A stretch of 37,478 nt of DNA from Bdellovibrionales bacterium (GTDB taxonomy: Bacteria > Bdellovibrionota > Bdellovibrionia > Bdellovibrionales > JAMPXM01). Position numbers and translations under genes: made by a program. Shown one piece after another: positions 6,514 to 15,974 of the stretch. Position 1 is the stretch's first letter; each line of letters begins with the position of its first letter. Under the pieces are notes generated by a model, which searched no databases, was not told the origin of the DNA, and was given only the letters and a program-made list of their open reading frames with translations. Location of the stretch: positions 1 through 37,478 of the forward strand of contig SYLX01000061.1 of NCBI GenBank assembly GCA_005808505.1, read 5' to 3'.

Positions 6514-9402
6514 TTAAAGGGCACCGATTGAGATGTGAATCGCCCAAGGTGATTCGTAGTTATCACCTTGACCGTTGACCCCGACGTTGATGAGACGTCG
6601 ATCGAGTTTGTAACCAAACTCGAAGTTTGCGGGTCCAACAGGAGTGATGAACCTCAAGCCTACGCCAACCGAGTCGCGGTAAGGATCCGGCTGATAGAAG
6701 TTCGGCTGGTTCACGAACACCGCTCCGCCATCGTAGAAAATCGTTCCACCTAAAGATCCGTAAATCGGGAACCACAGCTCCGTCTTGATTAAGCCGAAAT
6801 AGCTGTCTCCCGTGACGATAAAGTCTTCGATGCGCGAGCCGAGATCTAAAGGGTTCGGCACCCGCTCGTTATCATTACTCACGTCAAAACCGCGAATTGT
6901 AGAGCGACCACCTAAGAAGAAGGCTTCGCTGGCCGGTACGCCTGAGCGAGGTTTCGAACTTAAGTTTGCGAGATAACCGCTGCGGAACTGGTTCACCCAG
7001 GTCAGATCCCGTCGTTTGAGAATGGGCTGGTAATGGGTGATCGAGCCCGTCGATTTCACGAAGTGAATCGTCGTCGCGGAGTCATCAGAACTCCCTAGTA
7101 GGGGATCCGAGTACTCGAAGTTCAACGTGGTGTAGAGACCCTTTGTTGGGTTGAACGCGTCATCACGGAAATCGAATTCAATGAGTGGGCCCACTTTTGC
7201 GATGTTCTGCACTTTTGTCGTTTGGTAGTCGAGTCGACGGAAGTACCTTTCGTTCGAAAGGCTGTAAGCGGTAAAGCTTAAGCGAATGTTTCGCGTGATG
7301 TCGCGATCAAGTAAAAAGCCTATGGAGTTCGCTTCCCGAATCACAGCACTCTCGTTAAAGGGAAGGCTAAAGAGTTGTTGTTCTCGAACCAGGGTCACGC
7401 GGCCGCGATTACGATCGCCGAAAACGTAGGGCTCAAGATAACTCAGCGTTGCGATGTGTTCGACGTAAGAAACGTTTGGATCCGTTGAATACTTCGGATC
7501 GACGCGCAGACTTACGCCACGGCCAGTACCCCAGAGATTTCGGTAGGAAAGTCCGATGGCCCCGCGAATGGTCAGGTAATCGCGTTCGTTCGTTACGCCA
7601 GCACGGGTCAGGACGAGACCCGGGTTCTTCTCGCTGACTTCGATAATCACGTTTCGCTCGGCTACGCTTGTTCCGTCTTCGATCGTTCTTAGCGTTACGT
7701 TTGAGAAGTGATCAAGCTTCTGGAGCCGGAAGATCGATTCATCGATTTTTTCAGGCGTCAGGATATCGCCGACTTTGAAGGCGAGTTCACGTTGAATGAC
7801 GTAATCTTTTGTGAACGTGTTTCCTTGAGTCATCACGGAGCCGACACGCACGCGCGGCCCCTCGTAAATCTGCAGCTCTACCGTAGCTTGCGTGTTCGTG
7901 TCGTTGTAAGTGACGATGCGATTTTGCTCGCCTTCGTTTTTGATCCGCATCTCGAGAAAGCCCTCGGAGCGATAAAATCCTTTGAGGATCTGCAGACTTT
8001 CTTCAAGCTCGCTCAGACCGAGCGCTGCGCCCGTTTTGATTTTCAGAAGCTCAAGGATCTGTGCCTTCGGGAAGGAATCGACACCCTCAAGCCGAATCTG
8101 CCGAACTTGGGTGAGCGGGCCCTCATCGAGCGCAATTGAGATTTCTACCGTTCGTTTGTCTCGCGAGAACTCTGAACGTTGCGATTGGATGCGCGCGCGC
8201 AGATACCCTTGATTCTGCAATTCCGTGATGAGTCTCTTCGTCGACTCTTCCACATCCTTGCGGTTGTAGAATCCTTTGCTCATGAAGTCGGCGTTGGAAG
8301 CCTTGATGAACTGAGCGTAGTAAGATTCAGGCCGTGAAATGTTTCCGGTTACCTCGATCGCCTTGATGCGAACGCGGGGGAATTCCTTGATATCAAAACG
8401 GATTTTGAGTCGATGATCCTTTTCGTTGAGCTTTTCTGTGTAAGTGACTTCGACGTTGGCGTAGCCCACGTTTTGGTACATGCGGCGGATCTTGTCGGCC
8501 ATGTCAGGCGCGGGGCTCGAGATGACGCCAGCAAGCTTCTCTTCTTCGAGAGCCTGGATGATCGTGTCGTCGTAAAAGTACTGATTCCCCGTGAATTCAA
8601 AATCGATCTTCCAAGGGTTTTCGATGACGTAAGTTAGCTTCGCGGCCGTACGATCGGGGCTGTACGAGATGGAAGGTGCCGAGAGGCGTGCCGTAAAGTA
8701 ACGATTCTTCTGCAAGTATTCGCCCACGCGCTTCTGGAACTCGAGGAGTTCATCTTCAGTGAGAATCTTGCCCTTCAGACGGCGCGACATCTTCCCGAGA
8801 TCGCGGTTGAGTTCTGGACTTTGCGTATCGATAACGATCTCGTTCATGCGAACGGGGGCACCTTCCCTGATCGCAACCGAGATGACGACTTCGCCCTCGT
8901 TGGGAAGATCAAAATCGATTTCAACTTTAGCGTTGTGGTAACCGAGGCCTTCGTACGTGCGGCGCAGCTCTTCTGCGGCTGCGAGCAAGTTCTTTCGCTC
9001 GAAGGTTTGGCCCCGGGCAAGTCCGAGCATTTTGAGGATGGCGCTTTCCGAAAGCGACTCGTTCCCGCTGATTCGGATATCTTGAATTTGCCGCAAAACC
9101 GTGGCGACGAGGACCGTTTCGGTTGCGCCGTTAGCGAGCTCGCGTTCGACGACTTCAACGTTTGAGAACTGACCCGTTTTGAATAGAAAACGTACGACTT
9201 CATCAATCTCGGCAAGTGAGATTTCGCGCTCAAAAACGAATGGGAAACGCTTTTTGATTTGCGGAGCCATCGTTGTAGGTACGCCATTGAACTTCAAAAC
9301 GCGACCAGCGCGAGCTTCCGCCTGAGGCGGAGCGCCGAGAAGAAAAGAAGTGATGAGCGCCAAAGACGTGGCGACTGCGGCCGATTTTTTCATTCGTCTC
9401 AC
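6514..9402 (-). CDS. tamA: Omp85-family outer-membrane assembly protein with seven POTRA domains, TamA-like
   Basis: The 962-residue protein inserts or moves proteins or lipids at the outer membrane. It has a signal peptide (to about residue 30), then by my reading seven POTRA domains at about 34-103, 104-181, 182-262, 263-341, 342-427, 428-514 and 515-592, each with the usual strand-helix-helix-strand pattern and a GY or YF/HF turn. The 16-strand barrel follows (593-962), with the lid-loop motif IRGF at about 836-839 in GGRSTIRGFD. BamA has five POTRAs and TamA three, so the architecture is unusual. The name is given because tamB lies directly upstream, with stop and start overlapping as ATGA (9399-9402); BamA or a fused role cannot be excluded. 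The protein ends in IGAL rather than an aromatic residue. Confidence 0.85.
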   Translation of the reverse strand: MRRMKKSAAVATSLALITSFLLGAPPQAEARAGRVLKFNGVPTTMAPQIKKRFPFVFEREISLAEIDEVVRFLFKTGQFSNVEVVERELANGATETVLVATVLRQIQDIRISGNESLSESAILKMLGLARGQTFERKNLLAAAEELRRTYEGLGYHNAKVEIDFDLPNEGEVVISVAIREGAPVRMNEIVIDTQSPELNRDLGKMSRRLKGKILTEDELLEFQKRVGEYLQKNRYFTARLSAPSISYSPDRTAAKLTYVIENPWKIDFEFTGNQYFYDDTIIQALEEEKLAGVISSPAPDMADKIRRMYQNVGYANVEVTYTEKLNEKDHRLKIRFDIKEFPRVRIKAIEVTGNISRPESYYAQFIKASNADFMSKGFYNRKDVEESTKRLITELQNQGYLRARIQSQRSEFSRDKRTVEISIALDEGPLTQVRQIRLEGVDSFPKAQILELLKIKTGAALGLSELEESLQILKGFYRSEGFLEMRIKNEGEQNRIVTYNDTNTQATVELQIYEGPRVRVGSVMTQGNTFTKDYVIQRELAFKVGDILTPEKIDESIFRLQKLDHFSNVTLRTIEDGTSVAERNVIIEVSEKNPGLVLTRAGVTNERDYLTIRGAIGLSYRNLWGTGRGVSLRVDPKYSTDPNVSYVEHIATLSYLEPYVFGDRNRGRVTLVREQQLFSLPFNESAVIREANSIGFLLDRDITRNIRLSFTAYSLSNERYFRRLDYQTTKVQNIAKVGPLIEFDFRDDAFNPTKGLYTTLNFEYSDPLLGSSDDSATTIHFVKSTGSITHYQPILKRRDLTWVNQFRSGYLANLSSKPRSGVPASEAFFLGGRSTIRGFDVSNDNERVPNPLDLGSRIEDFIVTGDSYFGLIKTELWFPIYGSLGGTIFYDGGAVFVNQPNFYQPDPYRDSVGVGLRFITPVGPANFEFGYKLDRRLINVGVNGQGDNYESPWAIHISIGAL

Positions 9403-12400
9403 TTGAACTCGAATTTGTACTCGAGGTCTAGTCCGAACGTGTTCGGATCTTTGTTGAGCTTCTTAGTTGCGTCGTTGATCTCCGTGTCTCCGCGTGATTG
9501 CCAGCTGAAAACACTTGAGAACTTGTCGTTGAATTTATAGCGAAGTTCGGCTTCGGTCCCGCGGGATTTTCCTAGAGACTGACTTGCCGAAACGTTCACC
9601 TTTTGCATGAATTGACGGCTCACGATGATTTTTTGAACGGCCGTAGCTTCATCAAAGCCAGGGGCAAACTGCACGTCAAAGCCGAAGCGGTCTTTGATCT
9701 CTTTGGAGATCGGGTTGTTCTTGAGAGCTGTCGAGCCGATCTGTAGGCCCGTCTGGGTCCCTTGCTCGCTGGATCCTACTTTCGACGTCAGAGCCGTGTC
9801 CGTAGCGCCGAGTGCGAGAAGCGAGATGATGTCTTTTTCCGGAAGCGGCGGGACGCTTGTGAGACTGATATCCGGCTTCGGCGAAGCTTGTCCTTGAACG
9901 AGGAGGGTTACGTCGTAATCTTGAACCCGCGATCGAGCCGAGATGAAGAGCCTAGGATTCACATCGGTCGGATCCGTCAGCTGAATCGATGCGGTGTCGA
10001 CTTCGAAAGGAGTGTCTTTGAAGTAGATCTTCGTCTCGCGGTCCATCGCGATGTTCCCGAGCATCGAGGGTTTGGCGGGATTCCCTTTTACGGTGAGTTC
10101 ACCGGTTACGCGCCCATCGACGAGCTCGTTTTTCACCTGAACGCCTTTTTGGAAATTGACCGCAAGATCTAAGTTGATCGGGACGAAACGTTCTTGAAGG
10201 AGAAGTTCGGGCAAAAACTGATCGCGCCTTACACTGGCTGCATCGGTTGCGTCGCCGCCGAACTCCTTAGTCACTAAACCTTCTTTGACGTCGTAGTCGA
10301 TCTTCAACGTGAACGGGAACCAATTGCCGGTGAAGGCGAGATTTCCGGAGCCGGTCGTCCGCACTTTTTCGGGAACGTTAAGTGTGACCTTTTCAAAAGT
10401 TCCCGAAACGTTGACCGGCGTGTTTTTCGATCCTTTGAGTTCCATTGCACCCGAACCGCTCACGCGGCCGCCACCAAACTCAGCCTTCACCGTATTGAAG
10501 AGAATTTTGCGTTGGTTAAAGAGCAAATCGATTTGGATGTCTTCGATCGGGTGGGGGAATTCGAAAAATTTGAGGTAGCCCTTATCGACATATGCGGAAC
10601 CTAAAAGCTCGTTGGTCTCGGGTCCGCCGCGCCAGTTGAAGGCGAAGGAAACGAGTCCACGCAGATCTTCGAAGAAAGGTGCAACCAACGCCGCGATCGA
10701 GAGATCAAGCTTGCCGTTGACCTGAAGATCAAGTTTTGACGTCGGCTTTTCTTTTTCGGTGACGCGTAGGAAGAGGTTTTCCCCAGCAAGGTCAAACTTA
10801 TCGACCTTCACTTGCCCGTTGCGCATCCGGAGCGAGACGGGCTCTGTGTTCTTGATCGACATCGAGCCGCGTGCAAGGGAGAATTTATCAAAGCGCACCG
10901 TTCCGGTCGCGTTCCAGAATCCACCAGTCGGTGCACTGAGATCGATCGTGGACGTGAGGCGACCTTCGTAGTCTTTTCTTGAGCCAGGTCCCGCGATCGC
11001 GGCAAAGAGCGGAGCGAAGTTCCATTCCTGCGAAGTCGCTTTGAGCGAGAATGGAGCATTCGGCTCGTAAGGGATCACGAACGAAGCGCGAACAACATCA
11101 CCTAAGAAGACGCCGTTACCTTCGAGTGTGCGTTTGGCGAACTTGAGTTGGAAGTCCGAGTCTGCAACAGCTTGGTCACCCACGGAGGTTTTGGTGAGAC
11201 GACCTTTTAAGTTCGCATCAGGCGCAAGCACGGGGCCATTGAGATCCATGTCGAAGTCGACAAGGCCTGAGAGGTTGAGTCCCGTCGAGGCCACGATGAC
11301 CGAGTCTTCAAGTTTGAACCCACGACCTTGAATCGCCGTTTTTATCGTTCCGTCGGGATGCCCGGTGCCGGTGAGGTTCATCACGGAAGTTCCCTTGAGA
11401 ACTTGGACGCGCTCGGCTTTCACTTCGCCGCCTATGGATTTCACATCGAAGTTGGCTTGGTCAAACGTTTCGCCGGCAACGGATCCCCGGAAGAGGCTCG
11501 ATTTCAGATCGTACGAAAGCAAATTCAACGCAAGCGGCCCTGATGCTTTTACGGTCGCTTGCCCCGTGCCGTGAACGGCAAAAGGAAGCTTCACGAGTCG
11601 CGAAAACACTTTCATCAAATCGCGGGCGTCGTAAAAGGGGACGCGACCCGCAATCGAGATTTCCTTTTTGGGAAGATCGAGCTTAACGTCGCCGTTGTAG
11701 CGTGAAACCGAGTAGTATCCGTTGATGGCGTTAAAGCCGAGTTGACCAGCTTTGTACGACATCTTGGATTTGGCATTCCCGAGCCAGAAATCCTCGAGCC
11801 ACATGTCGGTGCCTTCGATGTCGAGATCGATCGTGGCCCAATCGCTCGTACCTTCCGTCATGCCTTTGATCTTCGCCGCACCTTCTAGCTTCAAATCGGC
11901 TAAGTTCGCGACGTCGCGGAGTTCAACCCGATCACCCTCATAAGCGATTTTAAATCCCGTTTCGTAACCGATCGTGCCGCTTGAGCGTCCGCGCGAATTC
12001 GGCATCGCAAGTTCGGTCGCGTACGCGACTTTCTCTTTGTCGATGGTGAACTCTCCATTAGCGTTGAACTCGCGAAGAGCGACGATCGTGCTTCGACTTG
12101 CCATTGAATCACGAATAAGCAAGTTCGCGCCTTGGGCCTGGCCCTGGCAGCGAATGAAGAACTGCGGCGTGAAGGTGCCACGGCAAGGCGTTTCACCGGA
12201 AACTTGCAGATGAACAGGGATCGCTCCGATTCCGAGAGCTTTCAAAAGCTCGTGGAGCTGAACGTTCGCAATGTTCAACTTCGTCGTCATCGAAGTCTCA
12301 TCGCCCTCTTTCTCTGCCAGTTTGATTTGCGTATCAGTGAGCGTTCCTTGTCCCGACGGATGATCGAGAACAACTTTCGGGAACTTCATTTCTTTTTCGG

Positions 12401-13373
12401 TCAACGTGCCGGCCGTCTCGATGCGATCTAAAAGGAACTTTTCAATTTGCAAAGCTTCGGTACGCGCCTTCAAATCCATCGCGAGGGGTTTGTTCGCACT
12501 GCGAACGACTTTCGCTTCAGCGTACGCGCGCCCTTTGAGCGCCGGAATTTTTGCAAGATCCTTGAACGTCTTCGTCGCCCAGTTTCGCATCGAATCGAGG
12601 TGGAGTTCGCTCTTTGCTTCGACGTTGATTTCCTTGAAGTCGAGCTTTTCGACATTGCCTTTCAACGATCCTGAAGCGGTGAGGTAGGAATCACCTCGCC
12701 GAACTTTGAAATCGGCAAGCTCGAACGATTCGGGTGATGCGATGGCCGCACCCTCTAGTTCGACCCGCAAGGCCGACTTGACTTCATCCGTGCGAATTTG
12801 GACCGAACCCGAATCAATATCGAGCGCAATGATGCCGCCGCGACGTTTCTCAACCGCGAGGGTGACGTCGTCGATCGAGAGATCCATGCGCGGATCTTTG
12901 AGCTGAAGTTGAACGCTCGTGTTTCTGATCTCAACTTCGTTCACCGGGACTTGGTTGATGAGGTTGAAGAGTCCCTCAAGCGGCGAGCCCGCTTTCTTTT
13001 TCGAGGGAGGAACAACCGCGCTCACGCGAGCGCCTTCAATTTCAAGACTCGTCAGGCGCAGGCGGCCGTTGATCAGCTGCCAAGGCGAGATCGAGACGTT
13101 GATCATTTCAAACGATGCGGAATCGAGGATTTTTTTGAAATCTTCTTTAGGCAAGATTTCAACGCGCTCAAACTTCGCTCCGAGCGGGAAGAAGTGAACG
13201 TCGACCTTTCCGGGCAGGATACGCACCGGAAGGTGATCGCGACTGGCTTGTTCGATCTTCACCAAGATGAAGGAACGAATCTTCGGCGTCTGCGAGCTGA
13301 TCAGAAAGCCGGATAGAAAGCAGATTCCGGCGCCGAGCGAAATTTTGAGAGCAAGCATCCGGGTGATCTTCAA
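9399..13373 (-). CDS. tamB: TamB-like translocation/assembly protein, AsmA/DUF490 family
   Basis: A 1324-residue protein anchored in the inner membrane by one segment (about residues 8-27) and reaching across the periplasm. The body is a long run of short beta strands, as in TamB and other bridge-like lipid-transport proteins, which form a hydrophobic groove that can carry phospholipids. The end (about 1060-1324) is the DUF490/TamB domain: LISARSRVQDYDVTLLVQG, PPLPEKDIISLLALGA, and the terminal barrel-like strands that contact TamA. The start is TTG at 13373, with GGAGG six bases before it; TTG overlaps the TGA of the upstream TPR gene (TTGA, 13370-13373). The downstream gene starts inside its stop, so the three proteins are made as a set. 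Confidence 0.9.
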   Translation of the reverse strand: MKITRMLALKISLGAGICFLSGFLISSQTPKIRSFILVKIEQASRDHLPVRILPGKVDVHFFPLGAKFERVEILPKEDFKKILDSASFEMINVSISPWQLINGRLRLTSLEIEGARVSAVVPPSKKKAGSPLEGLFNLINQVPVNEVEIRNTSVQLQLKDPRMDLSIDDVTLAVEKRRGGIIALDIDSGSVQIRTDEVKSALRVELEGAAIASPESFELADFKVRRGDSYLTASGSLKGNVEKLDFKEINVEAKSELHLDSMRNWATKTFKDLAKIPALKGRAYAEAKVVRSANKPLAMDLKARTEALQIEKFLLDRIETAGTLTEKEMKFPKVVLDHPSGQGTLTDTQIKLAEKEGDETSMTTKLNIANVQLHELLKALGIGAIPVHLQVSGETPCRGTFTPQFFIRCQGQAQGANLLIRDSMASRSTIVALREFNANGEFTIDKEKVAYATELAMPNSRGRSSGTIGYETGFKIAYEGDRVELRDVANLADLKLEGAAKIKGMTEGTSDWATIDLDIEGTDMWLEDFWLGNAKSKMSYKAGQLGFNAINGYYSVSRYNGDVKLDLPKKEISIAGRVPFYDARDLMKVFSRLVKLPFAVHGTGQATVKASGPLALNLLSYDLKSSLFRGSVAGETFDQANFDVKSIGGEVKAERVQVLKGTSVMNLTGTGHPDGTIKTAIQGRGFKLEDSVIVASTGLNLSGLVDFDMDLNGPVLAPDANLKGRLTKTSVGDQAVADSDFQLKFAKRTLEGNGVFLGDVVRASFVIPYEPNAPFSLKATSQEWNFAPLFAAIAGPGSRKDYEGRLTSTIDLSAPTGGFWNATGTVRFDKFSLARGSMSIKNTEPVSLRMRNGQVKVDKFDLAGENLFLRVTEKEKPTSKLDLQVNGKLDLSIAALVAPFFEDLRGLVSFAFNWRGGPETNELLGSAYVDKGYLKFFEFPHPIEDIQIDLLFNQRKILFNTVKAEFGGGRVSGSGAMELKGSKNTPVNVSGTFEKVTLNVPEKVRTTGSGNLAFTGNWFPFTLKIDYDVKEGLVTKEFGGDATDAASVRRDQFLPELLLQERFVPINLDLAVNFQKGVQVKNELVDGRVTGELTVKGNPAKPSMLGNIAMDRETKIYFKDTPFEVDTASIQLTDPTDVNPRLFISARSRVQDYDVTLLVQGQASPKPDISLTSVPPLPEKDIISLLALGATDTALTSKVGSSEQGTQTGLQIGSTALKNNPISKEIKDRFGFDVQFAPGFDEATAVQKIIVSRQFMQKVNVSASQSLGKSRGTEAELRYKFNDKFSSVFSWQSRGDTEINDATKKLNKDPNTFGLDLEYKFEFK

Positions 13374-14434
13374 ACATCACCTCCGGACCAGTCCATCAGG
13401 AGCGATTGAGCGGACTTATACTGTGGGCGAATCCGCACGAGGCTTCGCAGAAGGTCAACGGCCATCGGAGTTTGTCCAAGTCCATGAAGGGCGCGTGCAC
13501 GAGCGTAGACGGCCGCAAACGCCGCTTCGGGTTCGCCGGCGTAAACGATCTCGAGGCGCGAGACTTCATCAAGCGCATTGACGAACTGCCGTGCGTGGAT
13601 CATCAACTCAAGACGCAACCAATCGGTGGCGGGGCTTGAGTCCGCGAGATTTAAAAGTTCAATAGCTTCGGCGTTGAAATCCATCAAATGAAGGCTGATC
13701 GCAAGATCGTACGCGATCTGGGGATCACCTTTGGCGATCTCGCCCGCGCGTTCAACGATCATCGCCTTAGCGCTCATTTGCTCGGGCGGAAGGCGCTCAA
13801 GCTTCCAACGTAAGTTCCATGCGACGTCGCCGGTTGCATCCGTCACGGAAGTTGATTTTGCTACGATCTCACGCGCCCAGCGAAGCTCGAGGGCTTCTTT
13901 CTCGGCCTTGATATCGGCCTCTTCGGGAAAGAGCGCCTGAATTTCGTCGATCACTTGCGCTTGTTGTTCGTGCATCCGGTGAGAACGCATGAACTCAAGT
14001 TTGTCCATGAGCGCTTGCTTGCGGGCTTGGAGATCTTCTGTCCGCTTCTTGTTGAGCGAATTTCGTTTTTCCGAGAACGCTCGGCTAAACAAATCGAGTT
14101 GGCGAGATTGAAGGAACTGCGGCAAAGCTTCCTGCAGCTCGGCCGCGTCAAAGAGCGCTTGAAGTTCAAACTCGTCTGGTTTAATTCCCGCTCGTCCCAG
14201 GCATTCCGCGAACTGTGCCCACGGGAGCTTCGATCCAGATTTGATGAGATGCACGATTTCGCCAAGAAGCAGGGGATAGAGGCCTGCGGCGACAAGAAAC
14301 TGCGCGCAGTCGATCTGCTCTTGTTCGTTTAACAAATGGCGGCGCCAACGCTGGAGAAGATTCTCCGCGACAAGTACGGGATCGCCTTGCTCTCGCAAAA
14401 GAGAGCTGATTTCGGCTTCCAGGGTAGAAGGCAC
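13370..14434 (-). CDS. TPR-like helical repeat protein, first gene of the tamB-tamA run
   Basis: A 354-residue soluble protein with no signal peptide. The last 150 residues look like tetratricopeptide repeats (IAYDLAISLHLMDFNAEAIELLNLA, AAFAAVYARARALHGLGQTPMAVDLLRSLVRIRPQY), while the middle (about 120-180) is charged and probably coiled coil (SLNKKRTEDLQARKQALMDKLEFM). The start is GTG (14432-14434) with GAGG ten bases upstream; no ATG fits better. It overlaps tamB by four bases, so a role in making or placing the TamB/TamA complex is likely, but the position inside the cytoplasm makes a direct envelope role uncertain. I do not recognise a named family. Confidence 0.75.
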   Translation of the reverse strand: MPSTLEAEISSLLREQGDPVLVAENLLQRWRRHLLNEQEQIDCAQFLVAAGLYPLLLGEIVHLIKSGSKLPWAQFAECLGRAGIKPDEFELQALFDAAELQEALPQFLQSRQLDLFSRAFSEKRNSLNKKRTEDLQARKQALMDKLEFMRSHRMHEQQAQVIDEIQALFPEEADIKAEKEALELRWAREIVAKSTSVTDATGDVAWNLRWKLERLPPEQMSAKAMIVERAGEIAKGDPQIAYDLAISLHLMDFNAEAIELLNLADSSPATDWLRLELMIHARQFVNALDEVSRLEIVYAGEPEAAFAAVYARARALHGLGQTPMAVDLLRSLVRIRPQYKSAQSLLMDWSGGDV

Positions 14435-14605
14435 TTCAGCGCAACCTCGGTAGGGGTCTCATCGCATCTATTATCTCGAAAGCACAGGGAAAATGGGAGA
14501 ACTACCGATGCGACCTGGACCCAGTTCAGGATCACTTTTTTGACGCCGTTCACGTTGGTCGCAGGAAGAGTTTGCCGCTGAAGAGTTGAGCAAGCTCGAC
14601 GCGAC

Positions 14606-15157
14606 TTAGGTCGCGCCGTTTTCGAGCTTCAAAACCATGTGAATGTCGGTGATGGGCTCGCCATGAATGCGAAATAAGTCGGCAACTCGTCCCGTTTCGC
14701 GAAAGCCAAACCGCGAATAGAGTCTCTGAGCTGGATGATTATTCGCAAAGACGTAGAGATCGACCCACTCGAGCGACGGAGTTTCGCGAAGCCACTGAAG
14801 CGCAAGTTCAATTAACTTTGCACCTAACCCCTGCTTCCGCAGTGGTCTCTCAAGCCCCATCGCGAGTGAAGCGCGGTGCAACGATGTTTTCAAGTAACCG
14901 CCACGCAGATCAATATGCCCACGGATGTCGCCGTTCACAAAGACTCCCCATGTGCGTGTCCAGCCGGGTTCGTCTAGCGAGAGCTCCCACTTTTCGCGAA
15001 AACGTTCGAGCTCTTTTGGTTTGTTGAGCCGATCGTAACCGTCACTAGGTGTGAAGATAAAGTCGCCGTCGCGACCCGATTCGCCCATGTGGCGCGAGAG
15101 ATGTTCGAAGTAAGCTTCGGCGTCGGAGGCGGTGAGCAGGCGAATGGAAGATGTCAT
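14606..15157 (-). CDS. GNAT-family N-acetyltransferase
   Basis: A 183-residue acetyl-CoA-dependent acetyltransferase. It starts SSIRLLTASDAEAYFEHLSRH, has the strand WGVFVNGDIRGHIDLRG, and carries motif A in MGLERPLRKQGLGAKLIELAL (about 100-120) with the CoA-binding R-K-Q-G-L-G pattern. VDLYVFANNHPAQRLYSRFGFRETGR is motif B. The substrate is unknown. It lies 33 bases downstream of the haem lipoprotein gene and probably shares its transcript. Its ATG (15155-15157) is in the 3' arm of a dyad, TGTCAT and ATGACA (15152-15173), which could mask the start codon. The ribosome binding site is weak. The stop codon lies in another short dyad near 14590-14612 without a T-run. Confidence 0.85.
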   Translation of the reverse strand: MTSSIRLLTASDAEAYFEHLSRHMGESGRDGDFIFTPSDGYDRLNKPKELERFREKWELSLDEPGWTRTWGVFVNGDIRGHIDLRGGYLKTSLHRASLAMGLERPLRKQGLGAKLIELALQWLRETPSLEWVDLYVFANNHPAQRLYSRFGFRETGRVADLFRIHGEPITDIHMVLKLENGAT

Positions 15158-15173
15158 CGCTCGTAAGATGACA
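15152..15173 (-). promoter_or_regulatory. Dyad containing the start codon of the acetyltransferase
   Basis: TGTCAT and ATGACA form a 6-bp inverted repeat around a 10-base loop. In the minus-strand RNA the ATG start and the next codon form the second arm. The stem is short, so this is a possible but weak translation control. Confidence 0.3.
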
Positions 15174-15190
15174 CCTTCCTCGCGCCATGG

Positions 15191-15793
15191 TCACTGCAAA
15201 AGATTTGCGACGGGCGATGTCTCACGGTCTTTCCGAAAGACTTCTACAGTCCTTACGAAATCAAATTTGCTCTCGGCCACGTGGCAAGTGATGCAGAGAC
15301 CAACTTTTCCTTGGCGGGAGTTGTACGTGTACTTGTCTCCATTTCGATCTGCAAACGCGTAAGCCCAGTCGTTGTTCGCAGGATCGTAGCCCGGATTCAT
15401 CTTGCGCATGAAGTACACACGACGCGCACGAGTGGCAGGGGTTGAGCTGTCCTCAACCACGGCTTTTGCAATCAAGCTTCCCGGCGCAAACGAGATGGAT
15501 TCGATGTCTTGTGTTTCATAGGCGGGCCTTGCGAGTTGGTTAAAGTAAACACGAACCGTTTGACCCTGATGCCCTTCGCTCGGGAACGCACGATCGCCCT
15601 CGGTCACGGGATTCCAGGTTAGAAACTCTTTCAGGAGCGATTCGGGAAAAAGAGCTGCCGCGGGATCGACTTCCGAGCTGGGCTGCTCCGCCGTTTCCGA
15701 CTGAACTTCCGATTGCGCCTCTGACGGCGACGAACAAGCAACGATTCCATAGGTTGTGGCGAGAACGAGGGTGGCGAGTAAATTTCGGACCAT
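15191..15793 (-). CDS. Haem c lipoprotein, cytochrome P460-like
   Basis: About 200 residues. A hydrophobic leader ends in a lipobox-like GIVAC, so Cys20 is the likely lipidation site. A Ser/Glu/Gln-rich linker follows (21-45). The globular part has PGSLIAKAVVE (104-114) and a haem-binding CITCH (167-171), close to the C-terminus as in cytochrome P460 and c'-beta proteins. Known P460 proteins oxidise hydroxylamine or bind NO; whether this one does is unknown, and the cross-linking lysine of true P460 cannot be assigned here. The frame opens at 15850, but the ATG at 15793 has AGGAG eight bases before it and starts the leader, so it is preferred. The acetyltransferase lies 33 bases downstream. 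Confidence 0.75.
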   Translation of the reverse strand: MVRNLLATLVLATTYGIVACSSPSEAQSEVQSETAEQPSSEVDPAAALFPESLLKEFLTWNPVTEGDRAFPSEGHQGQTVRVYFNQLARPAYETQDIESISFAPGSLIAKAVVEDSSTPATRARRVYFMRKMNPGYDPANNDWAYAFADRNGDKYTYNSRQGKVGLCITCHVAESKFDFVRTVEVFRKDRETSPVANLLQ

Positions 15794-15883
15794 GACAAAG
15801 CTCCTTGTTAAAAAACAACAGTAGCTTCGTACTTCGGGGGGCGCGCTCATCGCTAGGTTAGACTTCCTTGATCTCGCGATAAG

Positions 15884-15916
15884 GGAAAAAGAAAACGGCT
15901 TCCTTTTGGGAAGCCG
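15884..15916 (-). terminator. Intrinsic terminator after efp
   Basis: On the minus strand, CGGCTTCC pairs with GGAAGCCG around the loop CAAAA, and the T-rich tract TTTTCTTTTT follows. It lies about 60 bases after the efp stop. Confidence 0.85.
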
Positions 15917-15974
15917 CCTTCATCTTGACCGAGCAGGGTCTAGGAGCGACCACGATCGGGTCGCTGCTCATTAC

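Noticed and set aside
14590..14612. Hairpin at the stop of the acetyltransferase gene
   Set aside because: GCGAC/GTCGC stem without a T-run; not a convincing terminator.
15945..15965. Second hairpin downstream of efp (AGCGACC/GGTCGCT)
   Set aside because: No T-run follows on either strand; the terminator at 15884-15916 is the better one.
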